A stretch of 64,000 nucleotides of DNA from Persicaria tinctoria (taxonomy: Eukaryota > Streptophyta > Magnoliopsida > Caryophyllales > Polygonaceae), in NCBI GenBank assembly GCA_037127255.1, contig JBANSL010000009.1, positions 15,179,975-15,243,974 on the forward strand, written 5' to 3'. Positions 1 through 10,434 of this stretch are shown here, piece by piece (within the stretch, counting starts at the first letter, position 1; each line of letters starts with the position of its first letter). The notes below the pieces were generated by a model. The model saw nothing but the letters and a program-made list of their open reading frames with translations. It searched no databases and was not told where the DNA came from. Both the position numbers and the translations under genes were made by a program.

Positions 1-49
1 ATTATTTTTTTTGAACACTCACATAAATATGGTGTTCGCCTTCTTCTAG

Positions 50-607
50 CGGTTACATGTCACCGGAGTATGCAATGCACGGACAATTTTCGGTGAAATC
101 AGATGTGTATAGCTTCGGAATATTAGTCTTGGAAATTATTAGTGGCAAGAGGAATAGCAACTTCTATGTGTCTGGATACGCCGATGATCTCTTGAGCTAC
201 GTGAGTTCTTCTTGTTAAACCATATATGAAGTTCTTTAACCAAGCTTTATATAGTAGTAGCTTTCGGATAGTTTAAATGGCTACATTTTCGACAGGCTTG
301 GAACCTGTGGAGTGAAGGCACGCCAATGGAGTTTGTGGATACGTCGCTTAGAGATTTGTGCGCGAGTAGTGAAGTGATAAGATGCATTCGCATGGGTTTG
401 TTATGCGTCCAAGATGACGTTGATCAAAGGCCTACTATGGCATCAGTAGTCCTCATGCTGAACAATCACTCTTTGACGCTGTCAGCACCGCAGCAGCCAG
501 AGTTCTTTAGCCGCATCAAAACGTATCCCAACTGTTCGACTACAACAAACAAATCGCCTCCAGTTTCGGTGAACGAAGTTTCGATCACCGAAATTGATCC
601 CAGATGA
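50..607 (+). CDS. Receptor-like kinase C-terminus (cysteine-rich RLK type), partial
   Basis: Two exons are visible: 50-200 after a ...TTCTAG acceptor, and 296-607 after ...GACAG; the intron 201-295 starts GTGAGT. The frame is continuous across the splice. The first exon encodes kinase subdomains VIII-IX ([20 protein letters not shown], then [12 protein letters not shown]). The second starts [10 protein letters not shown] and carries subdomain XI ([20 protein letters not shown]) and a Ser/Thr-rich tail ending EIDPR. In this family the protein is a plasma-membrane receptor kinase acting in stress or immune signalling; the wording of the motifs is closest to the cysteine-rich (DUF26) or S-domain RLKs. 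The extracellular part, membrane span and catalytic N-lobe lie left of the window. No lesion is visible in the part present, so the gene may be intact. Confidence 0.85.
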
Positions 608-989
608 TGGAGAAGCAAGGATCCTCATTCTAGTTTTATATATGAGTGAATATGGTATCTAAATATATAGGCTGAATGCATGCTGTTGGATTCACATCGA
701 TCCGTATACAAAGGGAGTTGAACCTGATGTGTATATATGCTATATATATAGGTTATATATAATTGCAAAATAAGCTTCTTTGTGTAATAGCATGTTTTTT
801 AAGTTTCCACGGCATATATATACACGATGCATGTGACTTGTTAAATAAATTTTAATGGTAACAAGTGTAATATATAAATTATTAGGATATATAAGTATTG
901 TTTGTTATTAATTAATGGATAGATTTTGTATACAATATATCTTTATCTTTGAAAAATTATTATTACAGATCGAGTAATGTAATTGTATA
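608..989. other. AT-rich 3' flank of the kinase gene
   Basis: TATATA-rich sequence with no open frame worth calling. It should hold the kinase 3'UTR and polyadenylation region. The LINE begins near its right end. Confidence 0.4.
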
Positions 990-3081
990 TGTCCCTCTAT
1001 TATCAACCTTCATCGACTGGATCCGTGAGTGTGTTACGACGGTATCATACTCCATACTGATAAACGATGAACCCTCCATTCCTTTCACTCCTACACGGGG
1101 TTTACGACAGGGCGATCCTCTATCCCCCTTTCTTTTCATCTTGACGGCTGAAGTACTGGCTCGTAAGTTGCAAAAAGAAGCCAATTTGACCAAAGATCTC
1201 GGATTCTCGTTTGGTCGAGGTAAGATCAAAATCCCATTTCTGACTTTCGCCGATGATATTATCATTTTTGCGAAATCAACAAACACAGCTTGTAACAAAG
1301 TCACCTCCATTCTTCAAAGATTCTGCCGCATCTCCGGGCAAAAGATAAACTTGCATAAATCTAGCTTTCAGGTATCTCCTAATACAACCCAAACATCCAT
1401 TAACACGGTCACAGCGTGCCTTGGTATTCCTCTTACGAATACTTTAGACAAATATCTTGGGTGCCCTATTGTAAATGGTAGGGTCAACCGAGACACTTTT
1501 ATTGACGTCGTCCTGAAATCAAAACAACAGCTTACTAAATGGAAGGCTTCATCTCTATCGGCCGAAGGGAGGAAAGTCCTAATTAAAGCTAATCTGAGTG
1601 CTAAACCGCTTTTTCTAATGCAAGCTTTCTTACTACCTTCCTCGATCCTTAAGGATTTAGACAAGGTATATAGACAATTCTTTTGGAACAAACAAACTAA
1701 GGCTACGTCATTCATTAGTTGGGATAAGATCGGTGATGGGCTTCGTTTGCATCAAACAACCGTCGGATTTGATTTTACAGTGGAAGGTGGGGAGGTTCAT
1801 TACCACCACCAAATCATGGGACTCCGCTAAACTCATTAATGATCTACAAGGTCTTCTCCCATACACAGAAATTGAGAAAATTATAGCCTATAATCTACCT
1901 ACAAACTGCTTCCATGACCGTCTATATTGGGGTCCTAGTAGAGATGATTGGTTCTCTGCAAAGTCGGCCAGAAGTGTTCTCCCTGGTTCGGGAGGACGTC
2001 AAAACTATAACTGTAATTGGATTTGGAACTTAGATGTAACATACAAAGTGAGGCATTTCCTTTGGAAAATCTCTCGTGACGGATTACCTACTACCGATCG
2101 GTTGCAGCGCTCTCATGTAGCGGTTCCTTCAGGTTGTCCGCTATGTGGTAACACTCTTGAAACTTGTTATCACCTTCTACTAGAATGCTATATTACTGCA
2201 CAGTTGCTTACTAAGCTTCACATTAACTTACCGCCCGCCCTTCGTACTGTCCATAAGACTTACGATCTCTTGCTTGTGGCGGTATACAATTCCATTGGTA
2301 AAACAAGTATGGGTTACCTGGCTACGGCTTGGTGGGGTGTTTGGTTTTTTCGGAACAAAGTCGCTTTCGATCCTGCTATCTCAGTTAATGTCAACGACAT
2401 TGCAGTATTTGTTACCACCAACCGCTGTTCTTGGCAGGCTTCTAAGGACGCCTTGTGGGAAATAACTACTTCTACCAAAATTAATACAAGCGCTACTCCA
2501 AATGGACTACAGACCGCGTTCGGCAGGCCTTCAATGACCAATCGTTCGGACCCATGGGTGAAACCTCCCAAAGAATTCTATAAACTAAATTTCGACGGCT
2601 CACACAGATCTGATGGTTCGGGCACGTACGGTTTTGCTATTAGAGACTCAGATAGAGGTATAGTTTCTTTGGAAAATGGTTGTTGTCATGACAACTCCGC
2701 TCTTTACGCTGAAGCATTAGGGCTTCGTTTGGGAGTCCTAAAGGCTAAACAGTTAAATCTAAACAATCTCCTTATCGAAGGTGATTGTTTAGTGGTTGTT
2801 AACGCTCTGCTGGGTGACTGGAAATGTCCGTGGAACATTGAGCTGTTACAATCGGATACTCGTTTGGATCTGTCTTTCTTTAATAATGTTGCTATTCGTC
2901 ATATTTTCAGGGAGTCTAACACTATAGCAGACATGATTGCACGTCTTGCCTATAGTAGCCCTGCCGATGATAGCTGCGAGTCAGATGAAGTTCTTGCTGA
3001 TCTCGTCCGTCTGGACGCTCTAGGAAGGCCGTCGGGTTGTCGGCATCCTCCCTAAATTTTATCTTGCTTCGAAAAAAAAAA
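990..3081 (+). mobile_element. 5'-truncated L1-type LINE
   Basis: The element starts inside the reverse transcriptase domain, so the endonuclease and any ORF1 are missing, as is usual for 5'-truncated LINE insertions. It ends in an A10 tract (3072-3081) shortly after the ORF stop. I could not find a clear target-site duplication, and the left boundary is set only by where RT homology begins. Confidence 0.8.
999..3055 (+). pseudogene. LINE reverse transcriptase / zf-RVT / RNase H remnant
   Basis: The first frame (to 1830) carries RT motifs: RGLRQGDPLSPFLF, then the catalytic FADDIIIFA and a GQKINLHKSS block. A second frame (from about 1760 to 3055) carries the zf-RVT region (FSAKSAR, then FLWKISRDGLPTTDRL and the zinc ligands CPLCGN...CYHLLLEC) and a C-terminal RNase H-like domain (LNFDGSHRSDGSGTYGFAIR, later ALYAEALGLRLG and EGDC). 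The frames meet at about 1740-1830, where the 'WDKI' block passes directly into the 'WKVG' block. In complete plant L1 proteins roughly a hundred residues lie between these, so an internal deletion with a frame change is inferred. The element is inactive. Confidence 0.85.
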
Positions 3082-3119
3082 TGAAATTCAAGCTTTCTCA
3101 TATCTTCATAATCTCCATA

Positions 3120-3131
3120 TAGTATCAGACT
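3120..3131 (+). other. Degenerate Copia primer-binding site
   Basis: TAGTATCAGACT followed by ATTAGCC resembles the initiator-tRNA-Met primer site TGGTATCAGAGC that follows the 5' LTR of many plant Copia elements. The gag-like frame starts 60 bases downstream. Confidence 0.45.
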
Positions 3132-4459
3132 ATTAGCCTAACCTACGATCCTCTTTTGCTTCCAACCCTAGCCTTCACTGCCAACCACCATGCCGGAAAA
3201 CACCTCTTCCTCATCAACACTGACCACTCCCATCAAATCTGATGGCCTCTACCCACTTCCAGTGTCGTCCCTAACCTCACCATACCCCTACCCAACTTCA
3301 CCATTATATCATGTTAGAATGTACCAATTAATACGCAATTTGGTATCATACGATCAAATCGGATTCGTTGTTGAATCCTTTCTCAATAAGGACTTATCCT
3401 CACCACACATCTTTCATTTGTTGCTGGTTTCAAAGATCCTCCAGCTCACAATCCTGCTTTCGGCATCAAGAAAGAAAAGGATTGTCTTGTTTTGTTGTGG
3501 ATTTGATCCACTCTTTTCGGCTCATGTGGTCGGTGCTTCTGAAGCTTGGATAATTTTGGAGAAGATGTTTCATGCTCAGACCAAAGCTCATTTGATGCAT
3601 CTAAAACAAGAGATTCAATCCTTAACCAAAGGTAATCCCTCCATTCTTTAATATGTGTAGGAAAAAAAACCCTATTTTCCAAACTATCTAGCCGAGTGCA
3701 ATCACGACGTTTCTGAGGATCACTTTATGGCTTACATCCCCCATGGATTGGATGTCGTGGCCTCCTACAAATGCCTTCCAAAGATCCTTTCGCATGCAGT
3801 CAGGGTAGATTCCTTTTGAGGAACCTCTTGGTCTTCTTCTTCTTTAAGTAGAGGATCACTAGAATTAGACTCTATAATCTATTCAGGATCAACAATCCTC
3901 CGCCAACATTGCCAGCAAGGGTTCTTCTCACAATCGTCGTTCATTTGGTGCAACCGCAACTTCGGTGTCGCTCTTAACTCTCAATCTATAGATTGTACTC
4001 GTGGTCCCTGTCAAATCTACAAATGGACCAATCATGAGGTTCTTAACTATTTTCAAAGGTTCAATTTTTTAGAGTTCCCTCCCACATATTGACGTCAACC
4101 CTCATAGAACCTACTCTTCACCTCCAGTAGATCTCCTGATAATGCAGGTGTCAATTAATCAGGCTCGTCACAGCATAACGCTTATAATGTCATGGTCCCT
4201 CCATTGGCTATTGTTGACAATGCCTGGTATATTGATTCAAGCACTACCAATAACAACACCAATGAATTTGGTAATATTATGTTCAGAGGCTTTAACTATT
4301 TTGGAAATGACGGTCTTCATGTTGGAAACGGTATGTCCCCACCCATTGCGAAATAGGCCTGTTCTTTTAATTTCTTGAACTTTCAATTTTCATTTTGTCT
4401 TATTTTTCCATCGTGTGAATTTATAAGGTTACCCCTCAAGTTCCTGCCTCAAGTGAAGA
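3132..4459 (+). pseudogene. Decayed Ty1/Copia gag-pol 5' fragment
   Basis: The open part 3190-3651 resembles the UBN2/gag region of plant Copia polyproteins (SEAWIILEKMFHAQTKAHLM, then LKQEIQSLTKG). Reading on through several stops and shifts gives further Copia landmarks in the right order: YLAECNHDVSEDHFMAYIPH near 3690, a worn zinc knuckle CQIYKWTNHE near 4010, the protease-side DNAWYIDSST near 4220, and LHVGNG near 4330. Similarity fades by about 4380, and the CACTA terminus follows at 4460. The element is multiply interrupted and non-functional. The Copia scrap at 49697 belongs to the same part of pol but may come from another copy. Confidence 0.7.
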
Positions 4460-5030
4460 CATTGGCTAAAGAAAAGTAGACAGGAAATAGCTACGGATTG
4501 TTAGCCACGAATGCCAGCCGACGCTGTTTTGGTTGCTAATAGCAATGACATTGGCCACAACTGTACTTGACCGTGACTATTTTCGTGACTAGTGGTCACA
4601 CAAGAATGCCACGTCATCAAATTCATTGCTAATAGCAACGAACGCAATGCCCGTGGCTGACTTCGTGGCTGAGGAAGTGGATGATAGTAGTAATTAGCCA
4701 CGACATTAGCTACGAATTCTTATTTCGTGGCTGTATTCGATGCTGATTTGGCAACAACATCAACCTCGTGGCTAAATCTGTGGCTATTCAGCATCATAAA
4801 TCCGACGATGGAATGGACACGAGGTGAGTGGGCTTGGATCGGTTATTATGCGGGTCAGACATGGGGTGAGTGGGCTTGAATCGTAGCTGAATCCGTGGCC
4901 AACAAAAATAACAAATTGTTATGGGCTTGGCATGGGTCAATAGCCCATTAGAAATGATAGGCCCAATTACCTTATTAGCCCGTAGGAAGAAATGTGGATA
5001 TAGCAACGACTGTATCCGTGACAAAATCCA
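4460..5030 (+). repeat. CACTA left subterminal repeat region
   Basis: Short motifs recur in both orientations: GCCACGA, GTGGCTGA, TTGCTAATAGCAA and CGTGGCTAAAT. The same set recurs at the right end (36426-36939). In CACTA elements such repeats are the binding sites of the TNPA-type protein. Confidence 0.65.
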
Positions 5031-5429
5031 TTACTATTGCGGATGAGGTCGACTTTAATGCGCATTGTCTTTCACCTGCCTTCTAGAAGTTGGGTGCATT
5101 AATTGGGGTCGGCCCACATATTTGTCTTCTAGCTTGGGTGAATTGAACATGGCCATTTGCAATTCGAAGAGAAGGACACGATGACTTGCTTCTCTTCAAC
5201 TTGAACCTGCAATACTTCGGTACGAGGTAAGTATATAGTTTTCGTCTTAATTAACTTACATATTACATTATATTATTCTTTTTTAACTTAATTTCAGGAG
5301 AGTATATATTGGTACGTTATATATATGTATTGGTAATAATATATATAATGAATTTTACGTTATTACAACGAATTATAGGAAATGGATTTGAGTTTTAATT
5401 GGAAAAATTAAAAATGTTTATATATATAT
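5031..5429. other. CACTA 5' untranslated stretch
   Basis: There is no gene here. A CGAGGTAAG at about 5224 looks like a splice donor, so this may be the CACTA leader exon and first intron. The (TA)n run at 5418-5430 is the insertion site of the next element. Confidence 0.35.
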
Positions 5430-5606
5430 AGGTAAAGGTTCAAATGAAAATAGGGCTTAACATGGAAAATCTCTTAGAGTGAAAATGGTATTAATTACAC
5501 GCTTAATTAAAATGTTCCAACCCAATTACATCGGTTACCCAAATTGCGCTCTCTCTCCCTCTCTCTCCACGCCGGCCTTCAATCCCGTCCTTCTCCTTCC
5601 TATTCT

Positions 5607-6043
5607 ATGGCGACCTTCAATCCCGTTCTTCTTTCACGACCTTCAGTTCCGTTCTTCCATGGCAACCTCCATCTCAAGATGAGCCAATTGAAGCTCAGCT
5701 CTTCCTATTCCATTTTCCTCCTCCGGCATCCGCCCTATCCTCCGCCAAACTAGTAACGACGGCGTTTCGATCTCCCTCTTCCTCGTAGGTCTTCTCCTCC
5801 CGCCATTTTCGTCGCCAAGGGCTACAAGATGAAGACGCACAAGGTCCCCCCTTTCTCCTTCCCTTTGTGAATTTCTTGTTTATTTTTCAGGAGGAAAAAG
5901 CAATTTTGTTTTCGGTGATTGGTTAGGCGTCGACGAAGATATTCAGAGTGACAGGGAGTGGGAAGATAATGAGGAGGAGAGCCGAGAAACAGCATCTGCT
6001 CGCTAAGAAGAACACTAAGCGCAAATTGCATCTCTCGAAAATG
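5607..6043 (+). pseudogene. Captured plastid ribosomal protein bL35 gene fragment
   Basis: Exon 1 (5607-5843) starts MATFNPVLLSRPSVPFFHG, a Ser-rich, acid-poor N-terminus like a chloroplast transit peptide, and ends AKGYKMKTHK at a GT donor. Exon 2 (5927-6043, acceptor TTAG) reads ASTKIFRVTGSGKIMRRRAE then KQHLLAKKNTKRKLHLSKM. This is the conserved basic core of bL35, a small protein of the large ribosomal subunit, here the plastid-targeted form. Both exons are in one frame, but two adjacent stops (TAG TAA) near 5752 interrupt the transit-peptide part, and the usual last exon is not found downstream. The retained intron shows capture from genomic DNA. It is non-functional. Confidence 0.85.
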
Positions 6044-7695
6044 GTAACATCTATATCTAGGGTTTTGAAATTCTCTTAGGTTTTGCATCTGCTTTGATTT
6101 TAGCTTCAATATTTTGTTCTGAGTGATGCTAAATTGCAATCGATCAATGATGGGTATTATTAGGTAGTGTATATCACGAGCTTGAAGTGATGCAATATTA
6201 TCATGCCTTCTAGTGTTTGATAAAATGCCTATGAGAGAAATCGACATTGAGTTATGGTTAAATCCATACCTACTAGGTGTTTGATAAAATGTCTAGGACA
6301 AAATTAATGTTGTTATGCAGATTTTCTTGAAATTTTAAGCTAATTTAAGGCTATAATGTTGTTCTAGGTGTTTGATAAAAGACGAGGAAGGAACTAGAGG
6401 GCATAGAAGTAGTCTCATTTGATAATTTGGCCAAAGCTGGCCATGGGGCTCATTTGCCATCTGATTTCGATGCCATGTGTGCTGGTCTTTTGAATTGTCC
6501 GTATGTTTTCGTTGAACTTTTAGATTTGCATGTTTATTGATCTTCAAGAATTCTACTGATTTCAATTTTTTTCCAACAAAGATAGAAAAAAATACAACCC
6601 TTTCACCAGCCATTATTTCAAACATAGTTTGCAGGGCTTTAAATTCTTTTAGTTCAGTAACTTATATGGCTTTGTTTTCCCTACCTGGATTTCAGTTAAA
6701 ATGGTTGGGTGGTGCCTTTTAATACACAAAATCTACAAATATCAACATTTTATTACCGAAGTAGCATTCTCAATTATCTTGTTCTTTAGGCTATCATTGC
6801 GATTTTTTGTCTGATGATGTATGGAGCTCTAAAAAAGAGGTTTAGATGTGCTGATGCAATTGTGCCAATTGCAATTTCTTGGAGTTGCGTGAGTTGTCCT
6901 CCCTCTCTGATCCGATTTCTGTTGTGCTCCTGTGTTTGTGGGAATTGGAGCTTCTTCGGAGGCCTGTCAAGGGCTGTTTTATGATGCTGCTGCTATGGCA
7001 CCTCCAGGAGATTGTTGTGCTAATTGGGGGGATGTATTGCAAGCTATCTCCTTCGTTTGATTTCGCTGTTCATTGCAAGCTATTGTTTGTTTTGAGAAGT
7101 GGAGGGAAGCAAGGGAAACAACTCAAGACTATAATCAAGGAGTATGTGCAGGGGCTCACTACAATAGATACTAAGGATGATGGGCAACTTAATGGCGGGT
7201 GCAATGTGAATGCACCTAAGTTGTTGCCTAATGCAGTAGAATGCAGTATGACAGATGGAACGGAGGGGGGGGGGGGGGGGGGGGGGTTAGAACGTGGATG
7301 GATTTGGGGGTTTTGGAGGGTATGGGAATGGTGTTAGGCCTGCATATTTAGATGGTTTACACATACTGGTTTTAGGTGCAGAAATAGGCCATCTTTTCTG
7401 GCTTTACTGAGTGCTGCAGAATTTTGGTTTCATTTGTCTGAAACCTTGCAATATCAGGGACAACAACACATGAAAACAGCAACAGTCAGAAAAGAGATGG
7501 GCAAAAATTATAAGCCACATACATTTAAGCAAAAGAGGGCATCTTATAGAAGTGCAAATGTGCAATTAGAATTTGGGACCTGCAGGTGGAACTGTTGGTT
7601 TATTTATTTATTTTTTATGTGAGTTGGTGTGATTTAGGGGTTAGGTGGATGACAAGTCATAAAGGGGCAAGTGAAAGGGCATGATGTACAATTTC
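6044..7695. other. Unassigned filler of the 12-kb element
   Basis: No family is recognised. An open frame at 6879-7337 has a low-complexity Gly run caused by 22 consecutive G (7265-7286) and no domain I know, so it is not called as a gene. TGTTTGATAAAATG-type phrases recur at 6220, 6278 and 6368, suggesting small local duplications. Confidence 0.3.
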
Positions 7696-7796
7696 TTGTG
7701 TTGCTTGAGAGAGCATCAATAATAGGGGTCAGGTAGATATGGTGTTTGTGTTGCTTGAGAGAGCATCAATAATAGGGGTTAGGTAGATATGGTGTT
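7696..7796 (+). repeat. Two tandem copies of a 50-bp unit
   Basis: The unit TTGTGTTGCTTGAGAGAGCA...AGGTAGATATGGTGT occurs at about 7697 and 7747 with one visible difference (GGGGTC/GGGGTT). Confidence 0.85.
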
Positions 7797-7810
7797 CCCC
7801 TGTATTTTAC

Positions 7811-8030
7811 ACCATTTCTGCAGTTGAGAGAGCATCATGTTACATGTCTTTTTTTTTTTTAAGAATATAGCTTACCAATTTTAAGCTTGTGCAGGTTGTG
7901 CATTCCACTGAAATGTGACCATTTCTGCAGTTGAGAGAGCATCATGTTACATGTCTTTTTTTTTTTTTTTTTTTTTACGAATATAGCTTACTAATTTTAA
8001 GCTTGTGCAGGTTGTGCATTCCACTGAAAT
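7811..8030 (+). repeat. Two tandem copies of a ~107-bp unit with poly-T
   Basis: ACCATTTCTGCAGTTGAGAG...GTGCATTCCACTGAAAT begins at 7811 and again at 7918. The copies differ mainly in the length of an internal T run. GTTGAGAGAGCATCA echoes the 50-bp unit just upstream. Confidence 0.85.
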
Positions 8031-8130
8031 CCCACATTGTAATACATGCTAGTGTTCTTTAAGTGGAGCTCATGTTATGTCTTTTTTTTTCTTGCGTAAA
8101 AAAAGCGATTTATCAAAGCCTATCCCTACA

Positions 8131-8937
8131 ATATAAAAGCAAAAGCATGTCTTTTGCAAAGCATTTCTCCACGTGTCGGCCAAGCAAAATTTTGGGAAGG
8201 AATTTTTTTTTTCCTTCCATATTTTTTTATTTTAGGGTTTTTTCTTCAGGTCCGGCATAGTTGAGTAACTGTACCGACGACCACGTTCTTCAACTTCCCA
8301 ATATGGGCAAACATGGCGGTTCAGCGAGAACGGCCAAATTTCCATCTTCCCGAGGTTTTGCCCTTCGAAGAGCCATCACAGAGGTTCCCGTTCTTCAGAT
8401 GAAGCATCGATTTCGTCTTCTTTGAGCGTTGGCAATCCCGGTGAGCCTCATCCATGGTCTGACGATTTCGCCTAAGGGTTATTTTTAGGGTTCCGTCTTC
8501 TCATCCTTCTCGGCCATGGTAAATTGATGACATATTTTTCGATTTCAATCTTAGATTTGGGCTTTTTTTTAGTTTCACCTAGAAATGAAAATCTTAGTTT
8601 GGGGTCATCCCTCTTCATCCTCTTCTTCTCACTTTCGATTGATTTCTAATTCTGATCTTCTTGTAATGTTTTTGGTTTCAATTTACTAAATTCCTTTGAT
8701 TATTGTTTAATTTTTCAATTCTAGGGTTTTGATCAATGCTCTAATAGTTCGGTACCGTCAACCATTAATTCAATCAGGCATTGAAGAAGAAGGTACCAAT
8801 TTCATCACCTCTGATTTGTGTCTTCTTGTCTGACTTGATCACCTTTTATTTAAGGAATTTGAGATACTTGACCTAGAGAGTATAGAAATTTTGCATGCAT
8901 TTAGATTTCATTATCCCCAAATTAGTGCTTGCTCCAG
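8131..8937 (+). other. Helitron 5' filler
   Basis: There is a short open stretch near 8302 (MGKHGGSARTAKFPSSRGFA) and leader-like TTTAGGGTTT sequence. This could be a first exon of a second captured gene; nothing is recognised. Confidence 0.25.
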
Positions 8938-10434
8938 GGAAATTTGTCGATTTGCACTCCTGGGAGGTTGAATGGTATCATGGAGCGCATGGATATGCTG
9001 GATTTTCGGGCGCATGGATATGCTGGATTTTCGGAACCTTGAGGTAAATTTGGGGGTGATTATTTTTGTATTTTCAATATAAAGATCAATTTTGGCTTTA
9101 GGTAAATGAAATTACGGGTTTGTAATTATACAATATGTTTTTTTAGGGATCAGGTCTTAATTTTGGATGAGGCTGATAGGCTCTTGGAAATGGGATTCCA
9201 GAAGCAGATAAATGTGATCTTATTGTGCTTGCCAAAGCTCCGTAGCAGCGTAGAACTGGTCTGTTTTCAGCTACTCAGACTGAGGCGGTTGAGGAGCTCT
9301 CTAAGGCGGGATTGAGGAACCCGGTAAGGGTTGAAGTTCAGGCTGAAAGGAAAACACTTGGCAATTCATCATCTCTGGATGTAACTTCTCCGAAGACACC
9401 TTCTGACCTTCACCTTGAGGTACCTAGACTTTTGAATGTGTGATTTTTTTAGAGTAAAAAGAGTTGATTGCATGTTTTCACTTTGACGGGAGTGATGTTT
9501 TCTTGATGCATAACAATTGGTAACCTGATTCCTTACTGTGATTAGGTGTTTGTCTAGCCTGTTTCTGGTCAATCATTTAGTATAAAGTCATTGCCGAAGT
9601 TATATTGATCTTGTCTTCTGTCTCCTTGATCTGGTCCAATTTGCAAATAACATGAGTTTGTGTTGTTTACTTAGAACAAAGTATTAGCAGTTCAGCACCC
9701 CTGTTTTTACTATTGTATTCCTTTTGTTGCACTATAATAATGATTTTGAGCCACATTTGATAATTTAGTCCTGGCATTCAGCAATATAGAGTTTTTTCTA
9801 TTTTAGTCTTGAGTCATTGACTTTTCTTGCTTTTATTAGTTTGGATGTGCATGTAAGAGTTTTAGTTTGACCCCCTATTACTAAAGATTGCTTCATGTTT
9901 CTTTGCAGTATCTAGAATGTGAAGCAAATAAGAAATCGTCAGAATCGGTTGATCTTCTGGTTAAAAACAAATCCAGAAAGATTATAATGTGAGATTTTGA
10001 TGAATAAATTAAGCAATACATGAGTATAAAGAATACCTTGTGAAGATTTATTGACTTGAGTTTGCTTTCTGTAGCTACTTCATGACCTGTGCTTGCGTCG
10101 ATTACTGGGGAGTCGTTCTTCCATCCTTATCTGTCCTTAATGGATTTTCACTTATATCTTTACACGGAAAGATGAAGCAGGTATTTTATTTAATTTTCTT
10201 TCTTTTTCTTTATTTGTTTGAACTTGATAACTTTAGATAGCTGAATGGAGGTATAGATATTATTGTGATACTGTCATAGCAAAAGGCTGCCTTCTAGTGA
10301 TGTTTTGTTTATTAAAACTGCTAGGGAGAAAACTTTGGCTACCTTTACATCTCTTGAAAGCGGCGTTACTTCTTCTTTGCACTAATGTTGCTGCTTGCGG
10401 ATTAGACATACCCAGGGCTGATTGTATCATCCAA
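8938..10434 (+). pseudogene. Captured DEAD-box RNA helicase gene fragment (RH18/Spb4-like)
   Basis: Five exons with splice signals are readable. 8938-9043 has motif Ib TPGRL and MERMDMLDFR. 9154-9419 has motif II in VLILDEADRLLEMGFQKQ and motif III in [19 protein letters not shown]. 9909-9988 is YLECEANKKSSESVDLLVKN. 10075-10180 is [12 protein letters not shown]...LHGKMKQ. About 10319-10434 is TAREKTLATFTSLESG then AACGLDIPRADCIIQ. Order and wording fit plant RH18-type helicases, which act in ribosome biogenesis. Lesions: a 25-bp tandem duplication (8985-9034), an ~8-bp insertion near 9247, a frameshift near 10370, and Arg to Cys in the usual ARGLDIP motif. The N-terminus (Q and Walker motifs) and C-terminus are absent. 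Introns show DNA-level capture. Confidence 0.85.

Noticed and set aside
6879..7337. 152-codon open frame
   Set aside because: Its Gly run comes from a 22-base G tract and no family is recognised; there is no splice or promoter context.
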